In this document: one piece after another, positions 18,583 to 28,170 of the stretch
Position numbering within the stretch: the first letter of the stretch is position 1
How the letters are laid out: every line of letters begins with the position of its first letter
Assembly (NCBI RefSeq): GCF_001423695.1
Contig: NZ_LMOZ01000001.1
Coordinates: 628,442-692,441, forward strand
Origin: Leifsonia sp. Leaf336
GTDB lineage: Bacteria > Actinomycetota > Actinomycetes > Actinomycetales > Microbacteriaceae
DNA: 64,000 nucleotides
Reading direction: 5' to 3'
Position numbers and translations under genes: made by a program
Notes under the pieces: generated by a model
Told to the model about the DNA's origin: nothing
The model's input: only the letters and a program-made list of their open reading frames with translations
Database searches by the model: none

Positions 18583-20460
18583 ATGGCGACCACATCCCCG
18601 TCCGGCCCCACCGCGCAGTCTGCCAAGACAGGCGCCACAGCGGTGGCCTATCCTTCACGGCTCGGCCCGGCCGAGCGCGCCGCTGCGATCCAGGCCCTCA
18701 AAGAAACCGAACTCGACATCCTCGTCGTCGGCGCCGGCATCGTCGGCACCGGCGCGGCCGTCGACGCTGTGACGCGCGGCCTCAACGTCGGACTCGTGGA
18801 GGCCCGCGACTTCGCGTCCGGGACCTCCAGCCGCTCCTCCAAGCTCGTGCACGGCGGCATCCGCTACCTCGAGCAGCTCGACTTCGGTCTGGTGCGGGAG
18901 GCGCTCATCGAGCGCGGCCTGCTGCTGCAACGCATCGCGCCGCATCTGGTCAAGCCCGTGCGCTTCCTCTACCCGCTGCACAAGCGCGTGTTCGAACGGT
19001 TCTACATCGGCGCCGGCATGATGCTCTACGACATCTTCTCGTACAGCGGCGGCCGGCCGCCGGGGGTTCCGCACCACCGCCACCTCAGCAGGCGGCAGGT
19101 GCTGAGGGCGATCCCGAGCATGGCGCCCGACGCTCTGGTGGGCGGCATCACCTACTACGACGCGCAGGTCGACGACGCCCGGTACACCGCGACGCTCGCC
19201 CGCACGGCCGCTCACTACGGCGCGCACGTCGCGCCGCGGGTCCGGGTGGAGGGCTTCCTCAAGGTCGGCGAGCGCGTGGTGGGCGTGCAGGCGCACGACC
19301 TGGAGACCGGGGAGCGCTTCGAGATCCGCGCCAAGCAGGTCGTCAACGCGACCGGCGTGTGGACCGACGACACCCAGGCGATGGTCGGGGAGCGCGGCCA
19401 GTTCAAGGTGCGTGCGTCCAAGGGCATCCACCTCGTCGTGCCGCGCGACCGGTTCCAGTCGAAGATGGGCCTGATCCTGCGCACCGAGAAGAGCGTGCTC
19501 TTCGTCATCCCGTGGGGCCGCCACTGGCTCATCGGCACGACCGACACTGATTGGCACCTCGACAAGGCGCACCCGGCGGCGACGGCGGCCGACATCGACT
19601 ACTTGCTCGCCCACGTCAACCAGGTGCTCAACGTGCCGCTCACCCGGGAGGACGTGGAGGGAGTGTACGCGGGTCTCCGGCCCCTGCTCGCCGGCGAGTC
19701 GGAGGAGACCTCCAAGCTGTCGCGCGAGCACCTCGTCGCACACTCGGTGCCCGGGCTCGTCGTCATCGCCGGCGGCAAGTGGACGACGTACCGCGTCATG
19801 GCGAAGGACGCCATCGACGCGGCCGTCGACGCGCTGGACGGCAAGATCCCGGCGAGCACGACGATGGAGATCCCGCTGGTCGGGGCGGAGGGCTATCAAG
19901 CGGCCTGGAACCGTCGCGGCCGGATCGCGGCCGAGTCCGGCCTCCACCCCGCGCGCGTCGAGCACCTGCTGAACCGCTACGGCACGATGACGGAGGACAT
20001 CCTGGCTCTCGTGCGCGACGACCCGTCGCTGGCGTCGCCGCTGCCGGGAGCCGATGACTACATCGGTGCAGAGGTCGTGTACGCGGCGAGCCACGAGGGC
20101 GCCCTCCACTTGGAGGATGTGCTCGCCCGCCGCACGCGCATCTCGATCGAGGCGTGGGACCGCGGCGTCTCCGCGGCCCCGGTGGCCGCCTCGCTGATGG
20201 CCGGCGTGCTCGGGTGGGACACTGCTCGCGAAGAACGCGAGGTGCAGACCTACCTGAAGCGGGTGGCCGCCGAGCGCGAGAGCCAGCTGCAGCCCGATGA
20301 CGCCTCGGCCGACCGGGTGCGGCTGGAGGCCCCCGACATCGTCGACGTCGACGCGGCGGCGGCGAAGGCCGCCGAGGTCACCCGCACGAAGCGGGCGCCG
20401 CGCGCCAAGGCCGCCGAGAAGCCGCTGCCCGAGGGGGCGCAGCCGCCGACGGACGAGTGA
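18583..20460 (+). CDS. glpD: glycerol-3-phosphate dehydrogenase/oxidase
   Basis: This FAD-dependent, membrane-associated enzyme oxidises glycerol 3-phosphate to dihydroxyacetone phosphate and feeds electrons to the respiratory chain. The 625-residue product has the FAD Rossmann motif 'DILVVGAGIVGTGAAVDAVTRGL' (about residues 45-67), 'SGTSSRSSKLVHGGIRYLEQLDFGLV', 'NATGVWTDD', 'PWGRHWLIGTTDTDW' and 'VVIAGGKWTTYRVMAKDAID'. The last 60 residues are Lys/Ala/Pro-rich and not conserved. The start ATG has GGAGAGA upstream. It is 36 bp after guaB3, which may provide read-through. Confidence 0.95.
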   Translation: MATTSPSGPTAQSAKTGATAVAYPSRLGPAERAAAIQALKETELDILVVGAGIVGTGAAVDAVTRGLNVGLVEARDFASGTSSRSSKLVHGGIRYLEQLDFGLVREALIERGLLLQRIAPHLVKPVRFLYPLHKRVFERFYIGAGMMLYDIFSYSGGRPPGVPHHRHLSRRQVLRAIPSMAPDALVGGITYYDAQVDDARYTATLARTAAHYGAHVAPRVRVEGFLKVGERVVGVQAHDLETGERFEIRAKQVVNATGVWTDDTQAMVGERGQFKVRASKGIHLVVPRDRFQSKMGLILRTEKSVLFVIPWGRHWLIGTTDTDWHLDKAHPAATAADIDYLLAHVNQVLNVPLTREDVEGVYAGLRPLLAGESEETSKLSREHLVAHSVPGLVVIAGGKWTTYRVMAKDAIDAAVDALDGKIPASTTMEIPLVGAEGYQAAWNRRGRIAAESGLHPARVEHLLNRYGTMTEDILALVRDDPSLASPLPGADDYIGAEVVYAASHEGALHLEDVLARRTRISIEAWDRGVSAAPVAASLMAGVLGWDTAREEREVQTYLKRVAAERESQLQPDDASADRVRLEAPDIVDVDAAAAKAAEVTRTKRAPRAKAAEKPLPEGAQPPTDE

Positions 20461-20554
20461 GGCCCCGGCGGCCGCAGGCCGAGCATCGAGACGAGTCGGA
20501 AATCTCCCTCCGATAGACTGGGACCTAGTGCCCGCGACGGATGGAGACGGATAA

Positions 20555-21085
20555 ATGGTTGACGTTCGACGGGTCAAACTGCCCGGGGTCGGGGTGCTGC
20601 ATACCTTCGTCACAGACGATGGGGGCAAGGTCGGCGTCATCGCCCACCGCTCCGGGCACAGCGACCTGGTCACCTTCTCGGATCACGAAGACGGCGCCGA
20701 CGTGACGAAAGTCTCGCTGCGCCTGAATGAGGACGAGGCGCACACGCTGGCCGAGCTCCTCGGCGGCACCCAGATCACCGAGTCGCTCACGGCGCTCGAC
20801 CAGATGCCGGGTCTGAGCATCGACTGGTTCACCGTCGACTACGAGGACTACATCGCCGGCCAGCAGCTCGGCGCCCCCGCCGACCGCGGCTTCGTAGGCC
20901 TCACGGTCGTCGCGGTGGTGCGCGGAGACTCCGCCAATCCGGCGCCCGCGCAGGACTTCAAGGTCTTCCCCGGCGACACCCTCGTCGTCGCAGGCACCCC
21001 CGAGAAGGTCGCCAAGGCCTTCGCCTTCTTCCGCACGGGCGAGACCGCCGTGCGCGCCACTGCCGACGCGCCGCCGGGAGGCTGA
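20555..21085 (+). CDS. cation:proton antiporter regulatory subunit (TrkA-C/RCK_C, KhtT-like)
   Basis: The 176-residue soluble protein pairs with the antiporter encoded 3 bp downstream. The N-terminal 90 residues carry 'VKLPGVGVLHTFVTDDGGKVGVIAHRSG', typical of KhtT-type regulators, and residues about 100-165 form an RCK_C (TrkA_C) ligand-binding domain ending 'DTLVVAGTPEKVAKAFAFF'. In Bacillus the KhtT subunit gates the KhtU K+/H+ antiporter in response to nucleotides and pH; the same role is inferred here. A -10 box TAGACT lies at 20514-20519 and AUG has GGAG upstream. Confidence 0.9.
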   Translation: MVDVRRVKLPGVGVLHTFVTDDGGKVGVIAHRSGHSDLVTFSDHEDGADVTKVSLRLNEDEAHTLAELLGGTQITESLTALDQMPGLSIDWFTVDYEDYIAGQQLGAPADRGFVGLTVVAVVRGDSANPAPAQDFKVFPGDTLVVAGTPEKVAKAFAFFRTGETAVRATADAPPGG

Positions 21086-21088
21086 TCC

Positions 21089-22456
21089 ATGCATCTCGGA
21101 GAAGACCTCATCATTCTCGGCATCCTCCTGCTCGTCGCGTACGTGCTGGGTCGCCTCGGCAAGCTGGTGGGTCTCCCCGCGATCCCCATCTACATGCTCG
21201 TCGGCCTGCTGGCCAGCCCGCACACCGGCTGGTTCCCGCTGAGCTTCGAGAGCAACTACATCGAGCTCATCGCGATCTTCGGGCTCATCCTGCTGCTGTT
21301 CAACCTCGGCCTGGAGTTCGACCAGGACGAGTTCTTCGGCAACTTCGGCAAACTGATCATTTCCGGCGGCTCGTACATCCTCATCAACATGGGCGTCGGG
21401 CTCGCGTTCGGCTTCTGGGTCGGCTGGGGCACACGGGAGGCCCTGATCATCGCGGGTATGACGGCGACGTCGTCCTCCGCGATCGTGACCAAGCTGCTCA
21501 TCGAGCTGCGCCGCCTGCCCAACACCGAGACGCCGATGATCCTGGGCGTCACCGTGGTGGAGGACATCTTCATCGCCATCTACCTCGCCATCGTCTCTGT
21601 GGTGCTGAGCGGCGAGACCGAACTCTGGCCGGTCGTCGGCAAGCTCGCGGTGGCGTTCCTGTTCCTCGTGGTGATGTTCACCCTCGCGCGGTTCGGGGGG
21701 AGGTACGTCTCGCGGCTGTTCCGCACGAAGGACGACGAGCTCTTCACCATCCTCTTCTTCGGCCTGGCAGTACTGTTCGCCGGGATCGGCGAGGTGCTCG
21801 GCGTCACGGACGCGATCGGCGCGTTCCTCATCGGGCTGGTGCTGGGCGCCACGAAGTACCGCAACAAGATCGAGCACATCGCCCTCCCGTTGCGCGACGT
21901 GTTCGCGGCGTTCTTCTTCCTCAACTTCGGCCTCGAGCTCGACCCGGCGAAGTTCCCGTCCGTGCTGGGTCCCGTGCTCATCGCGGTCGCCATGACCATC
22001 GTGCTCAACATCCTCGCCGGGCAGTTCGTCGCGTGGATCAACGGCTTCGGCCCCCAGGCCGGGATCAACACCACGGTCATCCTCCAGAACCGAGGCGAGT
22101 TCGCGCTCATCCTCGCGACCCTGTCGATCAGTGCGGGGCTCGACGCCCGCATCGTGCCGTTCGCGGGACTCTACGTGCTCATCATGGCCGTGCTCGGCCC
22201 GATCCTCGCAGCGAACTCCGAGAAGATCGGTGGGATGATTCTCCGGTCCGGATCGTCCAAACGGCGCGACCGGCGGAAGAAGCGCGATCCCGTTCTCGAC
22301 GAGGGGATCGCACTCGTCGAGGCGGTGACCGCCGACCTCGACTCCGACGCGCGCCGCGACGACAGGAGCGCGGCCGACACGCGCGACGCTGTGGACCGGA
22401 TCGTCGAGCAGGCCATGCAGCAGCAGGACACGACTGTCGACCGAAAGCGGGACTGA
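21089..22456 (+). CDS. CPA2-type cation:proton antiporter (KhtU-like)
   Basis: The 455-residue protein is an integral membrane antiporter with about 12 predicted helices. It shows 'GLPAIPIYMLVGLLASPH', 'GLILLLFNLGLEFDQDE', the paired 'GMTATSSSAIVTKLL' that marks the discontinuous helix, 'DAIGAFLIGLVLG' and 'FAAFFFLNFGLELDP'. The last 70 residues are a charged cytoplasmic tail. Together with the RCK_C partner it likely exports K+ (or NH4+) in exchange for H+. The gene runs straight into the SURF1 gene. Confidence 0.9.
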   Translation: MHLGEDLIILGILLLVAYVLGRLGKLVGLPAIPIYMLVGLLASPHTGWFPLSFESNYIELIAIFGLILLLFNLGLEFDQDEFFGNFGKLIISGGSYILINMGVGLAFGFWVGWGTREALIIAGMTATSSSAIVTKLLIELRRLPNTETPMILGVTVVEDIFIAIYLAIVSVVLSGETELWPVVGKLAVAFLFLVVMFTLARFGGRYVSRLFRTKDDELFTILFFGLAVLFAGIGEVLGVTDAIGAFLIGLVLGATKYRNKIEHIALPLRDVFAAFFFLNFGLELDPAKFPSVLGPVLIAVAMTIVLNILAGQFVAWINGFGPQAGINTTVILQNRGEFALILATLSISAGLDARIVPFAGLYVLIMAVLGPILAANSEKIGGMILRSGSSKRRDRRKKRDPVLDEGIALVEAVTADLDSDARRDDRSAADTRDAVDRIVEQAMQQQDTTVDRKRD

Positions 22457-22519
22457 CCCATCGACACCACCCCTGGCAGCCCGAACGCCGGCACCCCGGC
22501 GCAGGCGGGCGGCACCACG

Positions 22520-23353
22520 ATGCTCCAGATGATGCTGCGGCCGCGCTGGATCGGAGCGCTGATCTTCGCGCTTGCGCTCGCCGCCGGGTTCGCGGCGCTC
22601 GGCCAATGGCAGCTGGAGCGCGCGATCGAGTCGGGCAAGGCGGTGGAGGCTCCGACAGAGACGGTGCTGCCGCTCACGCAGGTCGCGAAGCCGGGCGGCC
22701 CGCTCACCAGCAAGGCGGTCGGCCAGTTGGTGGAATTCACCGGCACCCCGATCTCCGGCGACGACCAGCTGCTGTACGACCGGCTCAACTATGGCAAGGC
22801 CGGATGGTGGGTCGTCTCGCACGTGAACGTGGACGCCGGGGGAGGCCGCACGATCGCGCTCGCGGTGGCCCGCGGCTGGGCGCCGACCGAAGCGGCTGCG
22901 AAGGCCGCTATGGCCGAGCTCGCGTCGCAGCCCGAGGCGCCGCAGCGCATGGTAGGACGCCTCCTCCCCGACGAGCAGCCCCAGGTGCCCGACGACAAGA
23001 AGAACCCGACGGCGATGACGTCCCTCGGTGTCGGCCAGCTCTACAACCTCTGGACGGGCGTCGACGGCATGGACGTCTACAACGCCTACGCCGTCGAGCA
23101 GACGCCTCCCGCGGGCCTGGTGAAGATCGACTCGCCCCCGCCGATCCAGCAGACCGAGCTCAACTGGCTCAACATCTTCTACGCCGCCGAGTGGATCATC
23201 TTCGCCGGCTTCGCGATCTTCCTCTGGTACCGGCTCGTGCGCGACGCGAAGCAGCGCGAGGACGAAGAGCGTGAGCTGGAGGCCGCAGCAGCGGCCGGCG
23301 TGGCCGACGGCTCCGTGGACGGCGCCCGCGCCCGCGCCGGGAAAGTAGAATAG
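22520..23353 (+). CDS. SURF1 family cytochrome oxidase biogenesis protein
   Basis: SURF1 proteins assist assembly of the aa3-type cytochrome c oxidase. The 277-residue product has an N-terminal membrane helix 'WIGALIFALALAAGFAALGQWQLERAI' with the conserved GxWQL(E)R motif, a periplasmic domain containing 'VARGWAPTEA' and 'LNWLNIFYAAEWIIFAGFAIFLWYRLVRD', the second helix. Start uncertain: ATG 22520 is the first canonical codon, but the frame stays open and protein-like back to an ATC at 22460 just after the antiporter stop, and family members usually have such a polar N-terminal stretch. The neighbours are the antiporter and DUF3817. Confidence 0.87.
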   Translation: MLQMMLRPRWIGALIFALALAAGFAALGQWQLERAIESGKAVEAPTETVLPLTQVAKPGGPLTSKAVGQLVEFTGTPISGDDQLLYDRLNYGKAGWWVVSHVNVDAGGGRTIALAVARGWAPTEAAAKAAMAELASQPEAPQRMVGRLLPDEQPQVPDDKKNPTAMTSLGVGQLYNLWTGVDGMDVYNAYAVEQTPPAGLVKIDSPPPIQQTELNWLNIFYAAEWIIFAGFAIFLWYRLVRDAKQREDEERELEAAAAAGVADGSVDGARARAGKVE

Positions 23354-23357
23354 CCCC

Positions 23358-23802
23358 ATGCCCCTCGCTCCCAAGCTCGAAGACTTCCCGAAGATCCGCG
23401 GGGCGCTGAAGTTCTACCAGGTGTTCGCCTACGTCACCGGCATCATGCTCCTGCTGCTCTGCGTGGAGATGGTCGTGAAGTACGGTCTCGGGTACCAGCT
23501 CTTCGCGTTCAGCAACTACGGCGCCCTCACCCTCGTGCCCGTCAAGACCGCGGTCGCACCGACCGGCGTCGATCTCAGCACCGGCATCCTGATCGCCCAT
23601 GGCTGGCTCTACGTCGTCTACCTCTTCTCCGACTTCCGCCTGTGGAGCCTGATGCGCTGGCCGTTCACGAAGTTCGTGCTGATCGCCCTCGGTGGCGTCG
23701 TGCCGTTCCTCTCGTTCTTCGTGGAGGCCAGGATCACCAAGCAGGTCAAGACCTATCTGGCCGGCCGGGAGGCCGAGGCAGCGACTCTCGTGGAGGCCAC
23801 AA

Positions 23803-23807
<5 letters not shown>
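23358..23807 (+). CDS. DUF3817 membrane protein
   Basis: The 149-residue product has three to four membrane helices and matches DUF3817: '[29 protein letters not shown]', '[27 protein letters not shown]' and '[25 protein letters not shown]'. Its function is unknown. The Arg-x-x-Leu-x-x-Phe opening is conserved in the family. It lies 4 bp after the SURF1 gene and its TAG overlaps the putative AUU start of guaA, an arrangement common in Actinobacteria for DUF3817-guaA. Confidence 0.9.
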
Positions 23808-25431
<1,624 letters not shown>

Positions 25432-25447
25432 GTCTCCCGCAGACGTG

Positions 25448-25483
25448 AGAAGGGCCGGGATGCATCCGCATCCCGGCCCTTCT
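25448..25483. terminator. bidirectional terminator between guaA and yccA-like gene
   Basis: A perfect 16-bp stem is formed by AGAAGGGCCGGGATGC (25448-25463) and GCATCCCGGCCCTTCT (25468-25483) with loop ATCC. A-rich and T-rich ends on both sides allow it to work for both convergent genes. Confidence 0.9.
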
Positions 25484-25510
25484 GCGTGCGACGCGGCTAC
25501 GTGCTGATTG

Positions 25511-26308
25511 CTAATTGCGCGAGATCGCGAGCAGTCGCAGGATCTCGAGGTACAGCCAGATGACCGTGACCATGATGCCGAAGGCGCCGGACCAGCCGTA
25601 GATGCGCGGTGCGCGGTTCTTGACGCCTCGCTGGATGAAGTCGAAGTCGAGGACCAGCGAGTAGGCACCCATGATGACGACGAGGACGCCGATCACGACA
25701 CCGAGTGGGATGCCGAAGAGCTTGACGTCTCCGCTCAGACCGAACGGGCTGCTGGTGACGCCGGTCCACACGAGGATGACGTTGACCAGCGAGTACGCCA
25801 GGTAGCCGAACATCGCGATCAGGAAGATCTTGGTCGCCTTGGCGGAAGCGCGGATCTTGCCCGACGCGAAGAGAGCCAGGGTCACGCCGACGACGGCCAG
25901 GGTTCCGATGACCGCCTGGATGACGATGCCGGGATAGATCGACTCGAAGACTGCCGAGATGCCGCCGACGAAGATGCCCTGCACACCCGCGTAGCTCAGG
26001 ATGAGCGCGGGTGACGGCTTCTTCTTGAAGATGTTGACCAGCGCCAGCACGAAACCGACGATCGCGGCCGGGAGGTACAGCGCCGGGACCAGCCAGCCGA
26101 CGACAGCGCCGGCGACCAGGAGGGCGAACGAGATCGCGCTCTTGTTGATGGTGTCTTCGACGGTCATCCGGTCGGTGTCGGCGGATGTGGCCGACGGCGC
26201 CTGATACAGCTGCTCGAGCTTCTCGGCGCTCGGAGCGACGGCCGTCGCGGCCTGGCCGTTGTTCTGGAACGCCGGGTTCGTCGAGAACGCCGGGTTGTTG
26301 AGTGCCAT
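25511..26308 (-). CDS. Bax inhibitor-1/YccA family membrane protein
   Basis: The 265-residue protein has a polar N-terminus of about 55 residues with two NPAF motifs ('NNPAFSTNPAFQNN'), then seven predicted helices. 'MTVEDTINKSAISFALLVAGAVVGW', 'GVQGIFVGGISAVFESIYPGIV', 'FDFIQRGVKNRAPRIYGWSGAFGIMVTVIWLYLEILRLL' fit the actinobacterial branch of the Bax-inhibitor/YccA group. Family members act as pH-dependent cation (Ca2+) leak channels or as modulators of membrane proteases. It lies 26 bp downstream of the small membrane protein gene on the same strand and may be cotranscribed. Confidence 0.93.
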   Translation of the reverse strand: MALNNPAFSTNPAFQNNGQAATAVAPSAEKLEQLYQAPSATSADTDRMTVEDTINKSAISFALLVAGAVVGWLVPALYLPAAIVGFVLALVNIFKKKPSPALILSYAGVQGIFVGGISAVFESIYPGIVIQAVIGTLAVVGVTLALFASGKIRASAKATKIFLIAMFGYLAYSLVNVILVWTGVTSSPFGLSGDVKLFGIPLGVVIGVLVVIMGAYSLVLDFDFIQRGVKNRAPRIYGWSGAFGIMVTVIWLYLEILRLLAISRN

Positions 26309-26334
26309 GGGTTCCTCGCTTTGTCGGGGACCGC

Positions 26335-26946
26335 TTACGGTCTCGGTTCGTCAAACCTATCGGGTTGTTTTCTGAGAGTTCTGACAGATTGCCATGAATC
26401 CAGTGCGATCGCGCCTCCGCGGGCAAGCCATGCGGACCCGACGATCACCAGGGTGCTGACAAGGATCGTGATCCAGCCCTGCTCGTAGGTGGTCACGAGC
26501 TGCGACAGCACGAGGCTCGATGCGATCGGGAGCACGAGCACTGCGAACGTCGGAAGGGGACGCAGGCGCACCAGCAGCCACGCCGCCAGCATGATCGCGT
26601 AGCACCAGGCGAAGCCCGAGCCTCCGAGCATCAGCCAGGTGAAGCCCAGAACGGGCACCACCACCGCCACGCGCCGACCGATCGTCGAAGGCAGCACGGC
26701 CCAGCCGGCGGGCTGCAGGAGCGACCCGACGAGCAGGAAGGGAAGGCTGTACGTGGTGGTGACGAGGATGCAGGCGGTGCCGACCACGATCATCGCCAGG
26801 CCTGCGATCCACCGGGCGCGATAGCCGCCCCAGTGCAGGCGGAGATCGCGCGTCGGCTCATGCCAGGCACGGCGCGGTCGCTGCGCCTCCGGAGCAGTGC
26901 CGGAGGTCGTCGGCTCACGGGTCGGGAGGCCGTCGGGGTGGGGCAC
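26335..26946 (-). CDS. hypothetical membrane protein
   Basis: I do not recognise a named family. The 203-residue product has a polar, Arg/Pro-rich N-terminus of about 45 residues and then five to six hydrophobic segments (roughly residues 47-65, 69-85, 88-104, 111-126, 132-150 and 158-175). It starts at GTG with CACAAT six bases upstream, a leaderless-type arrangement. Same strand and close spacing suggest cotranscription with the YccA-like gene. The region 'HWGGYRARWIAGLAMIVVGTACILV' has a positive-inside pattern. Confidence 0.7.
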   Translation of the reverse strand: MPHPDGLPTREPTTSGTAPEAQRPRRAWHEPTRDLRLHWGGYRARWIAGLAMIVVGTACILVTTTYSLPFLLVGSLLQPAGWAVLPSTIGRRVAVVVPVLGFTWLMLGGSGFAWCYAIMLAAWLLVRLRPLPTFAVLVLPIASSLVLSQLVTTYEQGWITILVSTLVIVGSAWLARGGAIALDSWQSVRTLRKQPDRFDEPRP

Positions 26947-27023
26947 ATCCCGATTGTGTCACCTCGTGTCGGCGGACAGGTGAATCGGTGTCGACCTGCA
27001 TCGGATCGTTTCGGCCTCCCGGC

Positions 27024-27029
27024 TAGGAT
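27024..27029 (+). promoter_or_regulatory. -10 box of the GDPD gene, leaderless arrangement
   Basis: TAGGAT lies six bases before ATG 27036; no Shine-Dalgarno is visible. Confidence 0.6.
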
Positions 27030-27035
27030 CACCAC

Positions 27036-28103
27036 ATGCGTGCCCGTTCGACTCCATCTGTGATCGGTCACAGAGGCGCGCCCGGCTATCGCCCCGAGCA
27101 CACCAGGGCGGCCTACGAGTTGGCATTCGCCCTCGGCGCCGACGCGGTCGAGCCCGACCTGGTCGCCACCAAGGACGGCGTCCTGGTCGTGCGCCACGAG
27201 AACGAGATCTCGGGAACCACCAACGTCGCCGACCATTCCGAGTTCGCCGCCCGCCGCACCACCAAGGAGGTCGACGGCATCCCGCTGACCGGGTGGTTCA
27301 CGGAGGACTTCACCTGGAGCGAGCTGTCGGTGCTGCGCGCGAGGGAGCGGCTTCCGCACCTGCGCCAGGCCAGCGCCACGTTCGATGACCGCTATCCGAT
27401 CCTCCGGCTGTCCGACGTGCTCGAGACCGTGGACGCGGCCTCCGACAGCGCGAGCCGTGCACTGGGCCTCGTCGCCGAGCTCAAGCACGCCACGTACTTC
27501 GAGGCCGCCGGGCTGCCGCTCGACGAGCTGTTCGTCGGGGCGCTCGCGGACGCGGGCTGGACCGATCACCCGGGGCTCATCGCGGAGAGCTTCGAGAAGA
27601 CGGTGCTCGGACGGCTGCACCAGCGCGGCTTCCGCGGGCGACGCGTGTACCTCGTGGAGGCGGAGGGGGCGCCCGCCGACCGAGTGGCCGCGCTCGGCGC
27701 CGCCGCTCCCGGCTACGCCGATGACGTGACCCTCCGCGGTCTCTACGCACTCGGGTCCGCGGCGTCGCCCGCCGATCGGGTCGACGGGATCAGCGTCGAC
27801 GTGGGACAGATCCTGCACTCGGGCTCGGTGTCCATCGGTCTGTTCGGCGAGGACGAAGGGGGAGTGGACATCGGCGCGGTGACCTCCGATCTGGTGGACC
27901 TCGCGCACTCCGCCGGCCTCTCGGTGTACTGCTGGACGCTGCGGCCGGAGAACGGCATGCTCCCGCCCGAGTTCCACAGCGGTGGGCGCGAGGACGAGTG
28001 GGGCGACTGGAGGCGGCTGTTCGCGATCCTGCTGCACTCGGGGGTCGACGGGGTCTTCGCCGATCATCCCGACCTGGCCGTCGCGGTCCGCGACGGGCGG
28101 TGA
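27036..28103 (+). CDS. glycerophosphodiester phosphodiesterase family protein
   Basis: The 355-residue enzyme has the GDPD TIM-barrel signature at its N-terminus: 'VIGHRGAPGYRPEHTRAAYELAF' (His12 and Arg13 catalytic region, with Glu20) and 'DAVEPDLVATKDGVLVVRHE'. It hydrolyses deacylated phospholipids to glycerol 3-phosphate and an alcohol, which could feed GlpD in this window. No signal peptide is visible, so it is predicted to be cytoplasmic. A long segment between residues 60 and 120 ('GTTNVADHSEFAARRTTKEVDG') is typical of the larger actinobacterial and periplasmic-type members. Confidence 0.9.
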   Translation: MRARSTPSVIGHRGAPGYRPEHTRAAYELAFALGADAVEPDLVATKDGVLVVRHENEISGTTNVADHSEFAARRTTKEVDGIPLTGWFTEDFTWSELSVLRARERLPHLRQASATFDDRYPILRLSDVLETVDAASDSASRALGLVAELKHATYFEAAGLPLDELFVGALADAGWTDHPGLIAESFEKTVLGRLHQRGFRGRRVYLVEAEGAPADRVAALGAAAPGYADDVTLRGLYALGSAASPADRVDGISVDVGQILHSGSVSIGLFGEDEGGVDIGAVTSDLVDLAHSAGLSVYCWTLRPENGMLPPEFHSGGREDEWGDWRRLFAILLHSGVDGVFADHPDLAVAVRDGR

Positions 28104-28170
28104 CGGGGAGCCGCCGCAACACGCCCTCCCGGCGGCGATGACGGTGGCGGCGGCTAAAATGGCTGGAGAC

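Noticed and set aside
20468..20480. CGGCC-GCA-GGCCG hairpin after glpD
   Set aside because: The 5-bp stem is too short to call a terminator in this base composition.
20525..23374. A 949-codon minus-strand open frame opposite the antiporter and SURF1 genes
   Set aside because: It is a shadow with low-complexity Glu/Asp/Arg/His content; the opposite strand encodes typical membrane proteins.
28110..28136. GCCGCCG/CGGCGGC hairpin after the GDPD gene as a terminator
   Set aside because: A 7-bp stem with a 13-base loop and no T-run in such GC-rich sequence is likely by chance; pcrA has its own -10.
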